A DNA stretch of 64,000 nucleotides from the NCBI GenBank assembly GCA_024305745.1, contig JAHRBS010000005.1, positions 310,001 through 374,000 on the forward strand, read 5' to 3'. This document shows, piece by piece, positions 23,767 to 35,897 of this stretch (the stretch's first letter is position 1; every line of letters begins with the position of its first letter). The notes beneath the pieces are model-generated. The model saw nothing but the letters and a program-made list of their open reading frames with translations. It searched no databases and had not been told where the DNA came from. The position numbers and the translations under genes were made by a program. Source of the DNA: Polyporus tsugae. Its lineage: Eukaryota > Basidiomycota > Agaricomycetes > Polyporales > Polyporaceae.

Positions 23767-26700
23767 ATGAACTCCTACCCACCCGAGCTGCTTGTGCAGC
23801 TCGCGCCCGTCATGTTCGTCGCCGGCCTCGACGTACGACCCCCACAACTCACAATCCCCGCGAGCGGAGCAGCAGACACCCCCACAAACGCTCCCACCCA
23901 GCCCCGTCAAGATGCATTCTACACCCTTGCCATGCGCCTGCGGGACGCGCTCCTCGCGCAACGGAAGGTGGCGATTTGGCAGCCGGAGAAGGCCAAGACC
24001 TTCCAGGTCGTTCTCGTCGACAAGGTGCGTCTCGTGTTTGTGTGCGGGCGAGGAGGTCCGAATGGTCATAGTAAACAGTACCGCAGGACGTGCCATTCCC
24101 CCCACGCAAGATGCTCCGCCCAGATGAGCCTCAGTACAGCTCGTCGCACTCTCCGCTGTCCCCGCTTACGCAGTCGTCTCCGTTGTATCCGGACGGCCTG
24201 ATCGCGCCCATATGGGTTAGGAAGCATACAACGCTCGTGCCGTCCGTCTTTGTGGTATTCATGCGCATATACGAGTCGCCCCTACCTCCGTCGGGGCAGG
24301 AGCAGAATCCGAAGGAGCGGGAGGCCGAGGAGCGGAAGCGGGACACGGAGCTCGCGGCGGAGATCGCGCAACGCAAGAAGAGCACGAACGAGCGCAACAT
24401 TAAGCTCACAGCAGTGCTCATGGCAAGTAGGCGTATGCTAGGTGAGCACCCTTCGTTCCGTACGTTCACGCATACACCCAGTCCATGTTAGTGAGCGAGG
24501 CTGTTGTCCGCTCTGTGGCTGCGCTCAGCCCACCGAGCAGGGATCAGTGCAGGGAACGGCGCACAGAAATCCATGCGCCGGGCCGACAATGCCGCGGTAG
24601 CGGTATCCGACATGAGCTGAAGGGGAACCCCCCACCAGTCTGTACCAAATTCACCAGATGCACTGGACTGCCTCGTAGCTGCCATCCACGGTATGCTCAG
24701 CTACCCCATCCCCCCGCATCCATTGTCCGAGAGTGTTGTGAATGACCAAGGAATTGAACGCCCCTTGTTACTTTGGTCACACCTGAAAAGACACCGCAAC
24801 TGACGTGCCACAGACGACCCAACGCTGGATGCGCGGCTCACGTTCATCCGGAGGCAAAGCGGTCTGGACCCCCGCGCGGCGCTGTTCGTCCTGAGTCCCG
24901 TGTCTCAGGCAGAGATCGGGGACTTCGTGCGAAGGTGCGTGTTCACGATTGTTCTTTTCGCCCTCCGTAGAATGTGAATTGGCAACACGCAGTTTGCAAG
25001 AGGCGCTATACGAGCCCGCGCTCGAGTACTACACCAACCACTCCAAGCGCGTCCGCCGGAAACGGAATCGCCACTCGCAGGCAAGCTCATACCAGATCCC
25101 CATCACTCCGCTCGTGAGCACCGGTATTGCGCGCCCACTCCGTCCTGAGGGGTGGACAGTGCGGTACGAGTACAAGATGGCGTGCTTCGCAGAGTTCCGT
25201 GGTGAGGACCAGGTTGCGCTCAAGTACGTGCTCTCGCGCATTTTACCGATCGAGCCCTTCATTTGACCCCGCGCAGACACTACCAAGACGCGTACTCGAC
25301 GCTCCTCATAATGTTCGGCTCAACTGCCATCCTCCCTCCGCGCACGAAGCGGTGGGCCGAAGCGAAGGTGCTTGCCGACTGCATCAACGTAAAAGTCCGT
25401 CTCCTTATCAACCACATAAGGCTGAACGCTGACGTTGGCTCCATATGCGCGCACGCAAGATTGTCAAATTATACCTATATAACAACGAGCACGCTCTCGC
25501 ACTGTCTAACCAGAACAGTCACATGCGCAAATTCGCCGACTTCTCGCGCGGGTGGGGCATCGGCGAGGAGACGTTCGAGTTCTGGTCCTGGCTCGCGCGG
25601 CAGTAAGTCGCTTTCCTGAACTTGTCCCCTACCTTTCGACCTTCTCACTTCTCTGTGGCGTAGACACCGAGTCTTTGCCGAGCTCCTCGAGCAGGGAACG
25701 CGTACGACGCTCAAGATCCCTTCTGCCTACCCGCCCCAAGCACCCTCAGCAGTAGCTGTGGCCGCCCAGGCGCTCGAAGCATCGCAGATCGGGCTGGACG
25801 CGATGCGCGTGCTGGGTCTCAACCCGAATCAGGCGCTCCAACATCCCGGGTTCTATCACTACATGGCCGCGCGCTGCACTGAGCAGCGACGGGAGCGGTT
25901 CCTGGCCGCGCAGGAGGACACTGAGGGCCAGCAAACGAGCTCGCCTGGCTTCGTGAATGAGAAGAAGGTGGACCATCTGACGATCGTACTTGAGGTTCGC
26001 GTCCCTCCTGTTCATGCTATGACACACGCGCCTGACGTTTTCTTGTTGCAGCTGTACACGCGCGCATACGAGCTGTTCAAGAAGTGGAGTCCTCAACAGA
26101 ACAACAACCCTGGCAGGCTCACCCTCTGGATCGCATATCGCATTGCCCAGACCTACTACGACTCGGGCAAGTTCGACATGGCCGTTCGGTGTGTCCCAGC
26201 CGCTCCCCCGCTACCCTATTTGCATAGGGTTGATTCATTTGTCTGTGTAGTTTCTTTGAACGCATTGCTCGGACGTACCGCCGAGAGAGCTGGGAGTCGC
26301 TTCTACACCCACTTCTATCGCAATGGTACAAATGCGCACAGCAGCTTGGGGCCGTCGACCTGAGCGTCCGGCTGCTCGTGGAGATGCTCGGCTACGGCGC
26401 ATCCGCATCCGCAGAAGACCCCGACGCACTCCAGGACGACTTGCTTGCTGTCCTGCAGAGCACTGTCCCTTCTGCGACGGACGAGCCACTCGTCGTTGAT
26501 CTGTCCGAGTCTAGACCCCCCCGTACGCGTTGTTCCGCTTTGACACCACTTTTGGACGCTGATTGTGCGCATGCAGTGAAGGCTTCAGTTGTGTTCTGGG
26601 AGCCAGAGGTGGACGTCGGGGTGCTCGCCCCGTTCCAGATCCTCCTTTCGTCCCTCCCACTCGTGTCTCTCTCCTCGATCCCGTTCACCTCCCTCGCCGT

Positions 26701-28648
26701 CCACTTTCACGGCGATGTCCCGGCCGTGGTCGTTAAGCATGTACAAACAGACCCTGATGCCGAGGCTCGATCATTGCAGCGGTTTGATCTGGGCGATATC
26801 GCCGTCTCCCCTGCAGCCGCAGAGCCGAGAGAGATCGAGGGCGTGTTGCGGTGGGGCCCGGCTTCGACAATCGTCTTGACTGGGAGCGTGTCTTCGGACC
26901 TGCCCATGCATGTTTCGGTGGCGAAGCTCGTCCTGACCATCAGGGAACGCAGCTGGTGGATCGAGGTGCCCATTCTCCCGGAAGCCTCCCGGCCGGATCG
27001 CACCTTAACTGCGCCCAAGTGGTTATGCTCTGTCGACCCTCCGCAATATGTGCCTATGCGAAGAGAAGACCACACCGGTGTCCGTGTGCACTACAGCAGT
27101 CACCGTGTACAGGTGTTGCTCTCACACAACGGGCCAGCTTACATCGGCGAGGAGTTCCCTATCGAGATCAACGTGACGAATAACGACGATAAGGAGCTCG
27201 ACATCGTCGTGGACGTTTTGTTGCAGCCCACCGAGATTGACGAAGCAGGTGCGTCTCATCGCCTCATTCTTGTCTGACTACGGAGTGAACTGAGAGACGT
27301 ATGTGTCAAAGTCAACTACATCGCGATGGACGACCAGCGCTCGTCAAGTCTCATCAAGGGTGTCGCCTGTGGCACCCTCGCCCCAGGTGTCAGCGTTCTC
27401 AAGAAGCTCTACCTTACCAACCTCGGCGATGCCAACGAACGCGTCATCGATATATCCGTCCAGTCCGAGGCCCATGCCCCATCTACAGCTGCACCTACGA
27501 CCACGCCGACTTCTCCAACATCCCTGACATACCCGACGGCGCCGCTTGTCGACCGGACGGAGACGTTGCGCACGATTGCCATTACAGCTATACAGCCGTT
27601 CCAGGTGGCACACAAGGCGACGTACAGGCGGCCGACAAGGCCCCAGCCTGGGCTGGCGGACTTGGAGACGTTTGGCGGTGGGAAGAGAGACGAGGCGAGC
27701 GCGGTGGAGGCAGTCGTTACAAGCACGTTGACTGTTGCTGCGCCATCCGGGATCGTCATTGACAGTATGATGTTGCAACGAAAGGTCAGTGCGAGCATGT
27801 AGTGGTATGGGTGAGCGACGCTGAACGTGCTTTAAACATACAGGATAACAATTTTGCTTCCGTTGTGGATTATTCCGTTGACGGGGAGGACTTCAGTGGA
27901 GGTACGCAAGATTTCTGGACTCTCTTGCAGTACTAACGCACATGTCCTCTAGAGTGGCTCTCGAGAGACGAACTGTGCGATCGTTGTAGGATAAGCGTAG
28001 TGCCTGACGAGGATGCTCTAGACCAACCAATCCCCGGTCCTGGGGAATACGAGGTCCGATGGCGAAGGTACGCGCGCACGCATCTGCATCGTCACCCACT
28101 CCTCACTCCTCACGTCGTGATCCAGACTTCTCCCCGATGGCGGCCACGGCGCCCAAGCAATGACGTCATTCTCCCTCCCACCCCTCCGCCCGCCCTCAGA
28201 CGGCCTCGTCGCGCTCCTCGACGCCCCGACAACCGCGCGCCTGCACGCACCGATACCGCTCCGCCTGACGATCCGCAACCGCCACCCGTCGCGCTCTGCG
28301 AACGTCACCGTGCAGCTCGAGCCGGAGGCATCCGAAGCGTTCGTCGTCGCTGGCCTCCGGCACGGGCGCATGCCCATCCTCCTCCCTGGGGCGGAGGAGA
28401 GCGTGACGTGGAATCTCATCCCGATCGAATGTGGGCTTGTGAGAGTGCCGAACATCAAGGTGCTCGACAGGAGGAGCGCGGTGCAGATCGCCCAGCAGCA
28501 AAGCGAGCAGGGGCAGCCGGAGGGCGACGAGGTGAGGATTGTTGATGTAAGGTGGGAGTCGCGGCAAGAGGAGGGTGAGGGTGAGGTGCCAGTGTCGGCG
28601 GCTAGGATAGGAAGGGCTAGTGATGCGTTTGTGCTTGTGTTGCCGTAG
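23767..28648 (+). CDS. TRAPP complex subunit TRAPPC11 (foie gras / Gryzun protein)
   Basis: TRAPPC11 is a subunit of the TRAPPIII tethering complex in ER-Golgi and autophagy traffic. Fourteen exons join in frame: 23767-24023, 24086-24441, 24814-24934, 24993-25223, 25277-25394, 25460-25602, 25664-25994, 26052-26188, 26251-26522, 26577-27248, 27312-27784, 27844-27901, 27953-28067 and 28126-28648, giving 1268 residues. The N-terminal half contains the foie gras helical repeat region, including SGLDPRAALFVLSPVS, KVDHLTIVLELYTRAYELFKK and a later YYDSGKFDMAVRFFERIA repeat. The C-terminal half has the beta-rich Gryzun-type segments, ending in a strand-rich domain near SANVTVQLEPEAS. Length and domain order fit the family. 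The third intron (24442-24813, 372 bp) is unusually long; the 54-bp intron 26523-26576 is in frame and stop-free. The gene looks intact. Confidence 0.9.
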
Positions 28649-28830
28649 ATCAGGCATGTCAATATACCTCGCTGTTACTTTCACTTTGGGCAGTCTCGAT
28701 GCAGGCCAGGGACGTAATCACGATTTGGCACGATAGATATGATCCTAACAAAATGCTACAATATACATATTGTTCGACTCTTTTCGTTCTGACACTTCAG
28801 CATTCAACTTTCAACATTCAACGTCCGCGT

Positions 28831-29162
28831 TTACTGCTCGCAAGTGCATTGGCCTCCCGCCCTGGTACAAGCACACTCGGCAGACTTTGAATGATCGCAG
28901 CCACACTACAAAGCAACTGCATCAATGCCCGAAGTACAGCGCTAGAAACAACGGAGGCAACACTCACCGTGCTCTTCTGCGTACGCGCCGGGTTGTTCGG
29001 GCACTCCTTGCAGTTACACTTCCCCTGGGCACAATTACACCCAGTGCCCCTCGGTCCACAAGCCCTGTTCACAGTTCGTCAACCCCTTGAAAACAACACA
29101 GAACACCATCCTTGTGTGAAGACTTACGCGCAGTTGGTCTGGCAGGCGCAAGTGTCAGTCAT
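28831..29162 (-). CDS. metallothionein (61 residues, three exons)
   Basis: This small gene has no long open frame. Minus-strand exons 29162-29128, 29064-28968 and 28884-28831 join by GT-AG splicing into 61 residues with 13 cysteines, mostly as CxC pairs: CAC, CNC, CNC, then CAC and CTC near the end, closing with CEQ. The cysteines fall in two clusters separated by a cysteine-free NNPARTQKST linker, as in two-domain metallothioneins. Such proteins bind Cu(I), Zn or Cd through thiolates and buffer or detoxify metal in the cytosol. The cysteines are spread over all three exons, and each junction keeps frame and pattern, which supports the model. A TATA box lies about 55 bases upstream of the start. 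Which metal it binds cannot be told from sequence. Confidence 0.85.
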
Positions 29163-29211
29163 GATGGTAAGAGTTTATGTTCAGTGGACACGAGCCGCCG
29201 CCAAAATGGCG

Positions 29212-29222
29212 CATATATATAA
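29212..29222 (-). promoter_or_regulatory. TATA box of the metallothionein gene
   Basis: A TATATATA-type box on the minus strand, about 50-60 bases before the start codon at 29162, inside a GC-rich context. A strong TATA fits an inducible stress gene. Confidence 0.6.
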
Positions 29223-29845
29223 GGGCCCCGCGCTCCATAATGCGCTGACGACGGGGGTATGACGTCGTTAAGGAGAGGGGTCGTCGTAATGGAGAGCGAT
29301 CGACTCCCTGGAATGTGTAAGGCTGCCGGGGAAGCGCTACAATTTACAACGTACCAGTGGCGAAAAGGAAGATGTTGTCCAAAATGTATTACCACAGTTC
29401 GCGAAAGTATGTCATCTGAAGGCTCTCCGAATGTACGCACGTCAGGAGTATCTGAGGTCTTGCAATTTGTCAGGAGCCTGAGTCTGCTGGGTTCGGCCCG
29501 CGAAACGTCTCCGCAAAAATGCCTCGTCCCTGTCTAAACAGAGCCGTTTCGGTGACAGATGTCGAACAGCCTGCTACGTATATCATTAGTTCACACAGCG
29601 TGTACAATACCAAACGATGAGCAGTCTAGAGTATATATCTAGAGGTCGGTACCTCGAATCGATACATCTACTGGCGAAGACTGTCGAAGTCAGTTTAAAA
29701 CGTCTTGATGAAACGAGGTACTCACATTCAGGAGACCTATCAATGCTATCATATAGGAGATGCGGATGCAAAAAGAGGCTGAAACTCAAAATGAAGACAT
29801 GTATAGATCAGGGGGTAACGGCCGACGAGAGGAAAAAGCCAGATA
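29223..29845. other. intergenic, nothing recognised
   Basis: Upstream of the metallothionein and downstream of the lipase gene. Metal-response elements could lie here, but none was identified with confidence. No protein was recognised. Confidence 0.45.
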
Positions 29846-32800
29846 TCATTGTTCGTTGTGAACAGTCGCGGCTGCACCTCGCGACTTCCTGTTCTCAGCA
29901 ACCAACCATGCAAACTTCGACACAATTTTCTCTCGCCTCGACATCGTCTCGGGCTGCTCTGCAACTTTAGCTCCAACAGAGGCAGGCTTCTCACTCGGCT
30001 CTCCAATTCCGGCCACGCGAACCGGCGCGCCGTCCCCTTCCGGCTTCTGCTTGCTCTTCTCCGACGCTGCATGCTGGTGCTGGTGGTGCCCATGGTGCTT
30101 GTGTGCATCGCGGTCAGGCGTGACAGTGAGGTAGTTGACGATGAGCTGCCAGAGGTTGTTCCCGCTGATCGTCTGGTCCTCCGAGAGCACCGCCTGATCC
30201 GCGATCTTCGCCAACCTCCGCGCCTCCTCCGTGTCCCGCCTCGACACGATGCTGCTTGGCGGCGGGTTCTCGTCCACGTCCAGCGCCCACGCCCACTGCC
30301 AGCTGCCGGACGCTGCCAGACCCGCCTTCACCGTCGCCCCGCCCTCGGCCTCCCCGATCCCACGCTGCTTGCCCTTCCCGTGCTCGTCGTGCTCATGCTC
30401 CAGGAACGTCTGCAGCTGCACCATGTTCCGCATTGTGTCCTGCTTGGCGTGCTCGAGGTTCCGCTCCCGCGCCTTCTCGATCGCCTGCAACGTCTTGCTA
30501 AACTTCTTCCCAAACTTGGCCGTCCCGTCCATGTACCGCCGCACCGCGAGCTCCGAGATCTCGCCAATGAGCTCGGGCGGGAGCCGGAACGCGCTCAGCT
30601 CGGACTCGGGCTCCAAGGGGCGCAGCACGCCGTGTGTCGAAATGCGCTCGCGGATCATCGCGTCCTGTGTGGTTCGCGACATGATGAATGCGGAGTTAGC
30701 AACCCAGTCTCGGAATCTCAGAGGATGGGAAGATGGGGGATGATGGAAGGAATGGTACGCAAAAAACTCACGAGCCCGTTATCGTACACCTCCTGCTCGC
30801 CAGCATGGCGAAGCTGCGGGTCCGCAGTCGACTTGTGGAACTGCCAGCGCGGGCCAGCCACGTCCGACGACCCTGACGAGTCTTGTCCGCGCGATCGGGG
30901 AGGCGGCGTGCCCGGGACGGGGGGAACCTCAGATTCGGAAGCTGCATGCCGACGGCGCAAGAAACTGCTCGCGCGGGTTACGCTCGCACTCAGTGCGCGG
31001 CGCGTCTTCCCCGGCGTGGAAGTAGAAGTGGCTGAGACTGGGGGGACGTCCGAGGTGTTCGACGGCGAAACGCCAGCAGCAGGAGAGCTCGAGTTAGTCA
31101 CCGAGATGGCAGAAACGGTCTGCATGCTCCTGTTCGTGTTCATGAGTGGTTCAGATCGTGAGGCTGCCATGCGCGGAGGACCGCCATTCAACTCGAGGAG
31201 GTCCATCTGCGTGCTCCCGGGCGACTGGGTCATGTGCGCCTCCTTGTTATCCTCGTTCTCCAGGATCATCGGCATCTCGACACCGGGCTTGGGGAGCATG
31301 CCCGTAACGTACTTGACGAATGTTGCCATCGCGCGGAAGCAGAACTTGCCCGGAGTTGTGAATGCGAACAGGATCGGAAGCGTGTGCGCGCAGTCTGCAC
31401 GGGATGAAGGAGGGAGTGAGAAAGCGAAGGTTGGAGAGCTACCGAGGGTGAGGGACGCACCATCGTAAACTTGTAAGTGGACTTTCGTCGGGCCATATCG
31501 CTCTTCGATACCCTCCAGCGGAGGGTACAACAGCTTGGATTCGGACTTGATAGGGTACTTCTCCGGGTTTGCAGCCTTGTGCGCGCTACATAGCCCAAAG
31601 CCCATCAGCACCACAACCACAAGCTGCGTCCTGCAAGACTCACAAATAAATAATCTCATCCCTCAGCACCTCCTTATCGCTCGCAATCACGAGCAAGGGC
31701 GGCAGCCCGCCCAGGTACGACACGACCGGGCTTACGAGCGGGTGCGCAAGCAAGAAATTCGGCGCGTACATGTGCACCTGGCCTTCGATTGCGAGCGTCT
31801 CACCCCGGCACGTCTTCAGCTCCAGCCGCTGGCTCTTGACCGTCCCGGGCAAGACGGGCGATTGGATGGTCTTGGCCGCGCCGAGATGAAGCGTGCGCCC
31901 GCTGGTGGGATCGCTAATGTTATAGTCAGGCGTGGCGGGACGGGGCGGGAGGTCGGCCGGGTGGTCGGGGTCAGGGACCGGGTCGGGGACGGGGACGGGG
32001 ACGGGGACGCCTGTACCTTTGTCCTTGTCCTTGGAGCGAACGGCTTGGCGCACGCGCTCGCGGAGACCTTGGTGCACGCGTTTGGTAACGTGGTCCGGGG
32101 GAGGCGGCCACAATGTGCTCGGCTTGTGGAAGGACAGACCAAATTGCGGGATGATGTCCTGTGCAACAAGAGTCAGAAGTGAGGTGCAATCTTAAACTAC
32201 AACGTCCGGGAAACCCACCGTCGCCGTGTTCAAGTGGACACTAGGGAAGGAGTGTGTCAGGTCACACCAGGGCGAGATTAGGACGGCGGCCCCTGGCAGG
32301 GGCAAGCCAGCGTCGCGCACAACCTGGAGTCCTGCGATGCACAGGCCCCCTCCAGCAGAGTCACCAGCGAAGACAATGTTGGATGGAGGGACAGGGGTAT
32401 GTAGCGCACCGGATGGAGGCTGTATGAGGTACAGATCTACAGGAAACTTAGAGAATGGCAGGTAAACAGACCTGGTCTTACGTACATGATGCAATGAAAT
32501 CTTGGATGGCGCATGGGAAGGGGTATTGGGGTGCGAGACGGTAGTTCATGGCTATATGCGCGTTGAATGCACAAACATGACTCCTTGCACAGGGTCCACT
32601 TACTGAAAACCCGACCATTGATCTTTCGTGCAAGTCGTTGGATTGAATATCTAACATCAAATCAGCACAGACGATGATGTGTTTTCGGAACGAAACGGAC
32701 CTCTCCTGATCGAAGCTACCAAAGTAGTAGCCACCTAATAAGAGTTAGTAAGATACGGCGAACCAACGGGTTATCTCGACGTACCGCCGTGGGCATACAA

Positions 32801-34373
32801 GATACAGCGCATCTCGTCCATCTCAGGCTGATAGCTCGGAGGGATCTCCTGGTTTGGATTCTCGCCGTCTTGAGGTCCCGGCGACGAGGCGTCCATCGAC
32901 ATCTTCCGCACCTTCTGCTTCCGCTTGGCCTCATGATAATCCTTCTTCGCCACAATCCACTCCGCATCCACGCTGTCCCGCACGGTTCAAGTCTACTCGC
33001 GAGATAATTGCGAAAATACACACCCTTTGACGCCTCGCACCTGCCACCACTTCGTGCCGCCGACGACGCGCTTCGTGATCTCCTCTCCGCCCAACGCTTT
33101 AATGAGATGCGTGGCGGCCTCGTCGCAACATGACACGGGGACGAGAAGGCGGACGACATGTACCCATGGCGGACTTGGGGTGCGGGTGTTGGAGAAGGCC
33201 TGCAGCTCCTCTACGGTGTGTCTGATCGGATATTGGTGAATGACATCGGATTAAAAGCAAATCCGCTCACTTGGTCGCCGCTTCCATAAAGGACTGAAAC
33301 AAATGTGTTAGTTTTGTACTCTTCGAGTCTATTTTATAGTTACTAGGTCGGTCCTCCCGCGCGTCCAGCCGTATTGGGGCCATGCTCAGGAAAGCAGTAC
33401 ACGGGAAGGCAGCGGTCGGGTCCTCTCCTTCATCTTAGGTGAGATATACCGCATGCTCAGACCCGACGCTTTCAATGATATCTTTGCGACGCCTAGGTTT
33501 CTGCGTTCTGGAGGGGACTTCTCTCGCCCATTCGCGAGTACTCTCGCTCACGATGGCGATACAGCGCGTCACCGCTCAACTCCCCCCAGGGCCCTGTGCC
33601 GAACGTAAACTGTGCGCGCCAATGGGCGCATCGGTCGCGCGAGCTTTGTCCCGGCAGGAGCTAGCTATATGCATGCGCGCGTATTGCCATCTGTCGCGAT
33701 GATGAAAACCAGCCCTACGTGCCACGCAAGGAGTAACCCGCTAGCACAGGATGCTTTCGAGCGCCGCTTCTCGCAGAAAATTAGGCCTATGTTGGGCCTC
33801 TCTGCCTGGAGAGAGCTCGCGCGCAATCTGGGTTCAGGCTCGACGCGGGCCCGTCGCGAGGTGGAATGGGGAGTCGACGCGTCGCGAGAAAGGGCTCAGA
33901 CGTCGATGGAGGGAGCTCGGGCTCACCCGTCCGTCTATACACACTTCGCCTTGGGCACGTCCTCTCTTTTCACGTTCGCCCCCCCATCACGAACATATAC
34001 GAGGTTCAGCCCAAGACAAGCCCTTCATGTAGAACCTTCTTGGTGACGACGCATGCGATCTCTTCTCTGTGGGAACGTGGCGGAGGGGAGGCCTTGGTCT
34101 GGGGAGATAGCGTCCCGGATCCCGCGTACAGCAGGTTCGTCTCGGAAGCATGCACAGAACGAAACGTACGCCTTATGGGACATGGAGGATAGCATATACA
34201 CGCACCTTGATGATATTGAACGCCTCATCGTACAAGAGCTCCTCCCGCCTCAGCCTCGTCGACTCCTCCGACTCGTGGTCCTTCGCAATGCGGTCGAAGT
34301 AGTGCTTGAGGAGTGTCTCGAAGATGATGGGCCCCAGCGTGAGCCCGGTCTTGCGGGTGAGCGAGTTCACCAT
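29846..34373 (-). CDS. HSL-type alpha/beta-hydrolase (lipase/esterase)
   Basis: The protein belongs to the hormone-sensitive-lipase branch of alpha/beta hydrolases, cytosolic or lipid-droplet esterases. Many short exons run on the minus strand. The oxyanion loop HGG is split by an intron at about 32780-32790, followed by YYFGSFDQE and then [17 protein letters not shown]. The nucleophile elbow GDSAGGG lies at about 32348-32370. The aspartate region is [12 protein letters not shown], and the histidine sits in YDDCAHTLP near 31400, so the triad is complete. A long disordered serine/proline segment follows (about 30790-31250), then a helical C-terminal domain ending in [14 protein letters not shown]. 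Low-complexity PVPVPV/DP repeats come from a GGGGAC tandem repeat near 31983-32010. The start at 34373 is the first ATG in the first recognisable exon; the frame is open for 16 codons upstream, so the true start may be further 5'. One intron is 912 bp. Confidence 0.8.
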
Positions 34374-35117
34374 GGGGCCGTTCCGGTTGGGGGTCGAGTC
34401 TCGCGACTTGGCCGACGACCTGGATGTCGCGTGTTATTAGTGCCACCAACGATTCAAGCGATCTGTGCGACCAACAACACACATTGTGGCAGCAGACATG
34501 GACTATGCTTGAACAGGCAACAGAACATGAACGGCGGTGCGGGTTAATTGCGGGTCAACGGGTTAATCACATCGAGTCCGAGGTGGAATGACAGATCAAG
34601 TGACACTCACCACAGCCTTCCATGAGTTGGGCTAGCGTTGGGCTTGCCTTGGACGATCACTTGACTGGAAGCCTGAATGCGGTGAGGTGGTCGTGAGTTA
34701 CCAGATGAGGGCGGTGTTGTATGTCGGGCCTCGGCGACGGAGGTGATAGCGCGGAGATGCATAAGCATACTTATCAGGAGACGACGTCAACGATCCAACC
34801 TTGTTACTGTGCGTATACCTTGTGCCCTCCCACTATGTCCTCCTTGTCGCCCCCATTGCTCGAACCCAAGCCCGGCACCTCGACTAGCCCCAAGAACGTG
34901 TGTGAGCATGAAGTCATTGACAGGAGCTAAGTTTGTCGCCGCGCTCGACAGCGGCGGCGGTTCTTCTGGGGTTCTTGGACTGGCTCAGGAGCCGAGCGTC
35001 GCACAGAGGGTCACTTGAGCTTCTTGCTTCCCGCCAACTGGCTCCAGCTCTCCCCCAGAGCCTCCCCCTCGTCCCGCCCTTCACCCCGGTCGTCCTCGTC
35101 GAGCAGTCGCGCGCACC
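34374..35117. other. divergent intergenic region
   Basis: Between the divergent lipase (-) and Sur7/PalI-like (+) genes; it should contain both promoters and perhaps a small first exon of the lipase gene. No repeat or clear TATA was recognised. Confidence 0.45.
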
Positions 35118-35897
35118 ATGGCCTGCTTGCACTGTCTCGGCCGACGCAGGACGAAGCCGCGGCGGCGCCCACGCCCCCTCGCCCGGCACCTGGGAATCTC
35201 CCTCACAACGTGCGCCATTTTCCTCGCGTCCTTCCTCCTCTTCCTCCTCGTCGGCCTCTCCGTGACGATCATCAAGCCCATATACATCTTCCGCATCCAG
35301 TTCGCGACCGACCCGGACCAGCCCGTCACCTCCATCGCGACCGACCTCCATTTTGGCGTCTGGGGCGTATGCGCATACAGCCAGCTCAACACCGTCAGCT
35401 GCATCGGGCCCATGCTCGGGTACACCATCCCGGATGAGATCGCGAACCTCACCGGGTTCCCCGCGATCGTCGACGATGTCGCCAGCGGGCTCACCGTGCT
35501 GCTCATCCTCCACCTCGTTGCGGCCGGACTCGCGTTCATAGTCGAGTTCACGTCGCTCTTCCTCGAGTCCCACACCATGTGCATCATCTCCCTCATCACG
35601 TCCATCCTCACCGTCTTGATCGGCGCCGTCGTATTCGGGATCGACCTTGCGCTCATCCTCGTCGGGAAGACCAAGATTGGACCGTTGACGGAGTTCAACT
35701 ACACATTGAACTGGGGCGCAGGGCTGTGGATGGTGCTCGCGGGAGTCGTCCTCAGTTTCGTGGGAATGATTCTCATGTCCATCGTCGTATGCAAGTGCTG
35801 TGGAGTGGGGAGGAGGGAACGCCGTCACCACCACCACCACCGTCACCACCACCCCCATCGCCGTGTTGAAGAGGTGAAAGTAGAGATAAAAGCCTAA
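35118..35897 (+). CDS. Sur7/PalI-family four-helix membrane protein
   Basis: A single exon of 259 residues. The N terminus is strongly basic (RRRTKPRRRPRP), followed by a first membrane helix (about residues 26-50). An extracellular-type loop with the family-like VWGVCAYSQLNTVSC segment comes next. Three more membrane helices lie at about residues 127-152, 157-182 and 208-232. The tail is cytosolic, with a cysteine pair (CKCC) and a run of histidines. This is the layout of SUR7/PalI/Rim9 proteins, which act at the plasma membrane in eisosomes or ambient-pH signalling; which branch is not resolvable here. The ATG at 35118 is taken because the basic stretch and first helix follow directly. The histidine run could bind metal or be simple expansion. 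Confidence 0.75.
   Translation: MACLHCLGRRRTKPRRRPRPLARHLGISLTTCAIFLASFLLFLLVGLSVTIIKPIYIFRIQFATDPDQPVTSIATDLHFGVWGVCAYSQLNTVSCIGPMLGYTIPDEIANLTGFPAIVDDVASGLTVLLILHLVAAGLAFIVEFTSLFLESHTMCIISLITSILTVLIGAVVFGIDLALILVGKTKIGPLTEFNYTLNWGAGLWMVLAGVVLSFVGMILMSIVVCKCCGVGRRERRHHHHHRHHHPHRRVEEVKVEIKA

Noticed and set aside
29849..31468. 539-codon open frame on + strand
   Set aside because: It is antisense to the lipase C-terminal exons, which have family motifs; the frame is a by-product of GC-rich codon use.
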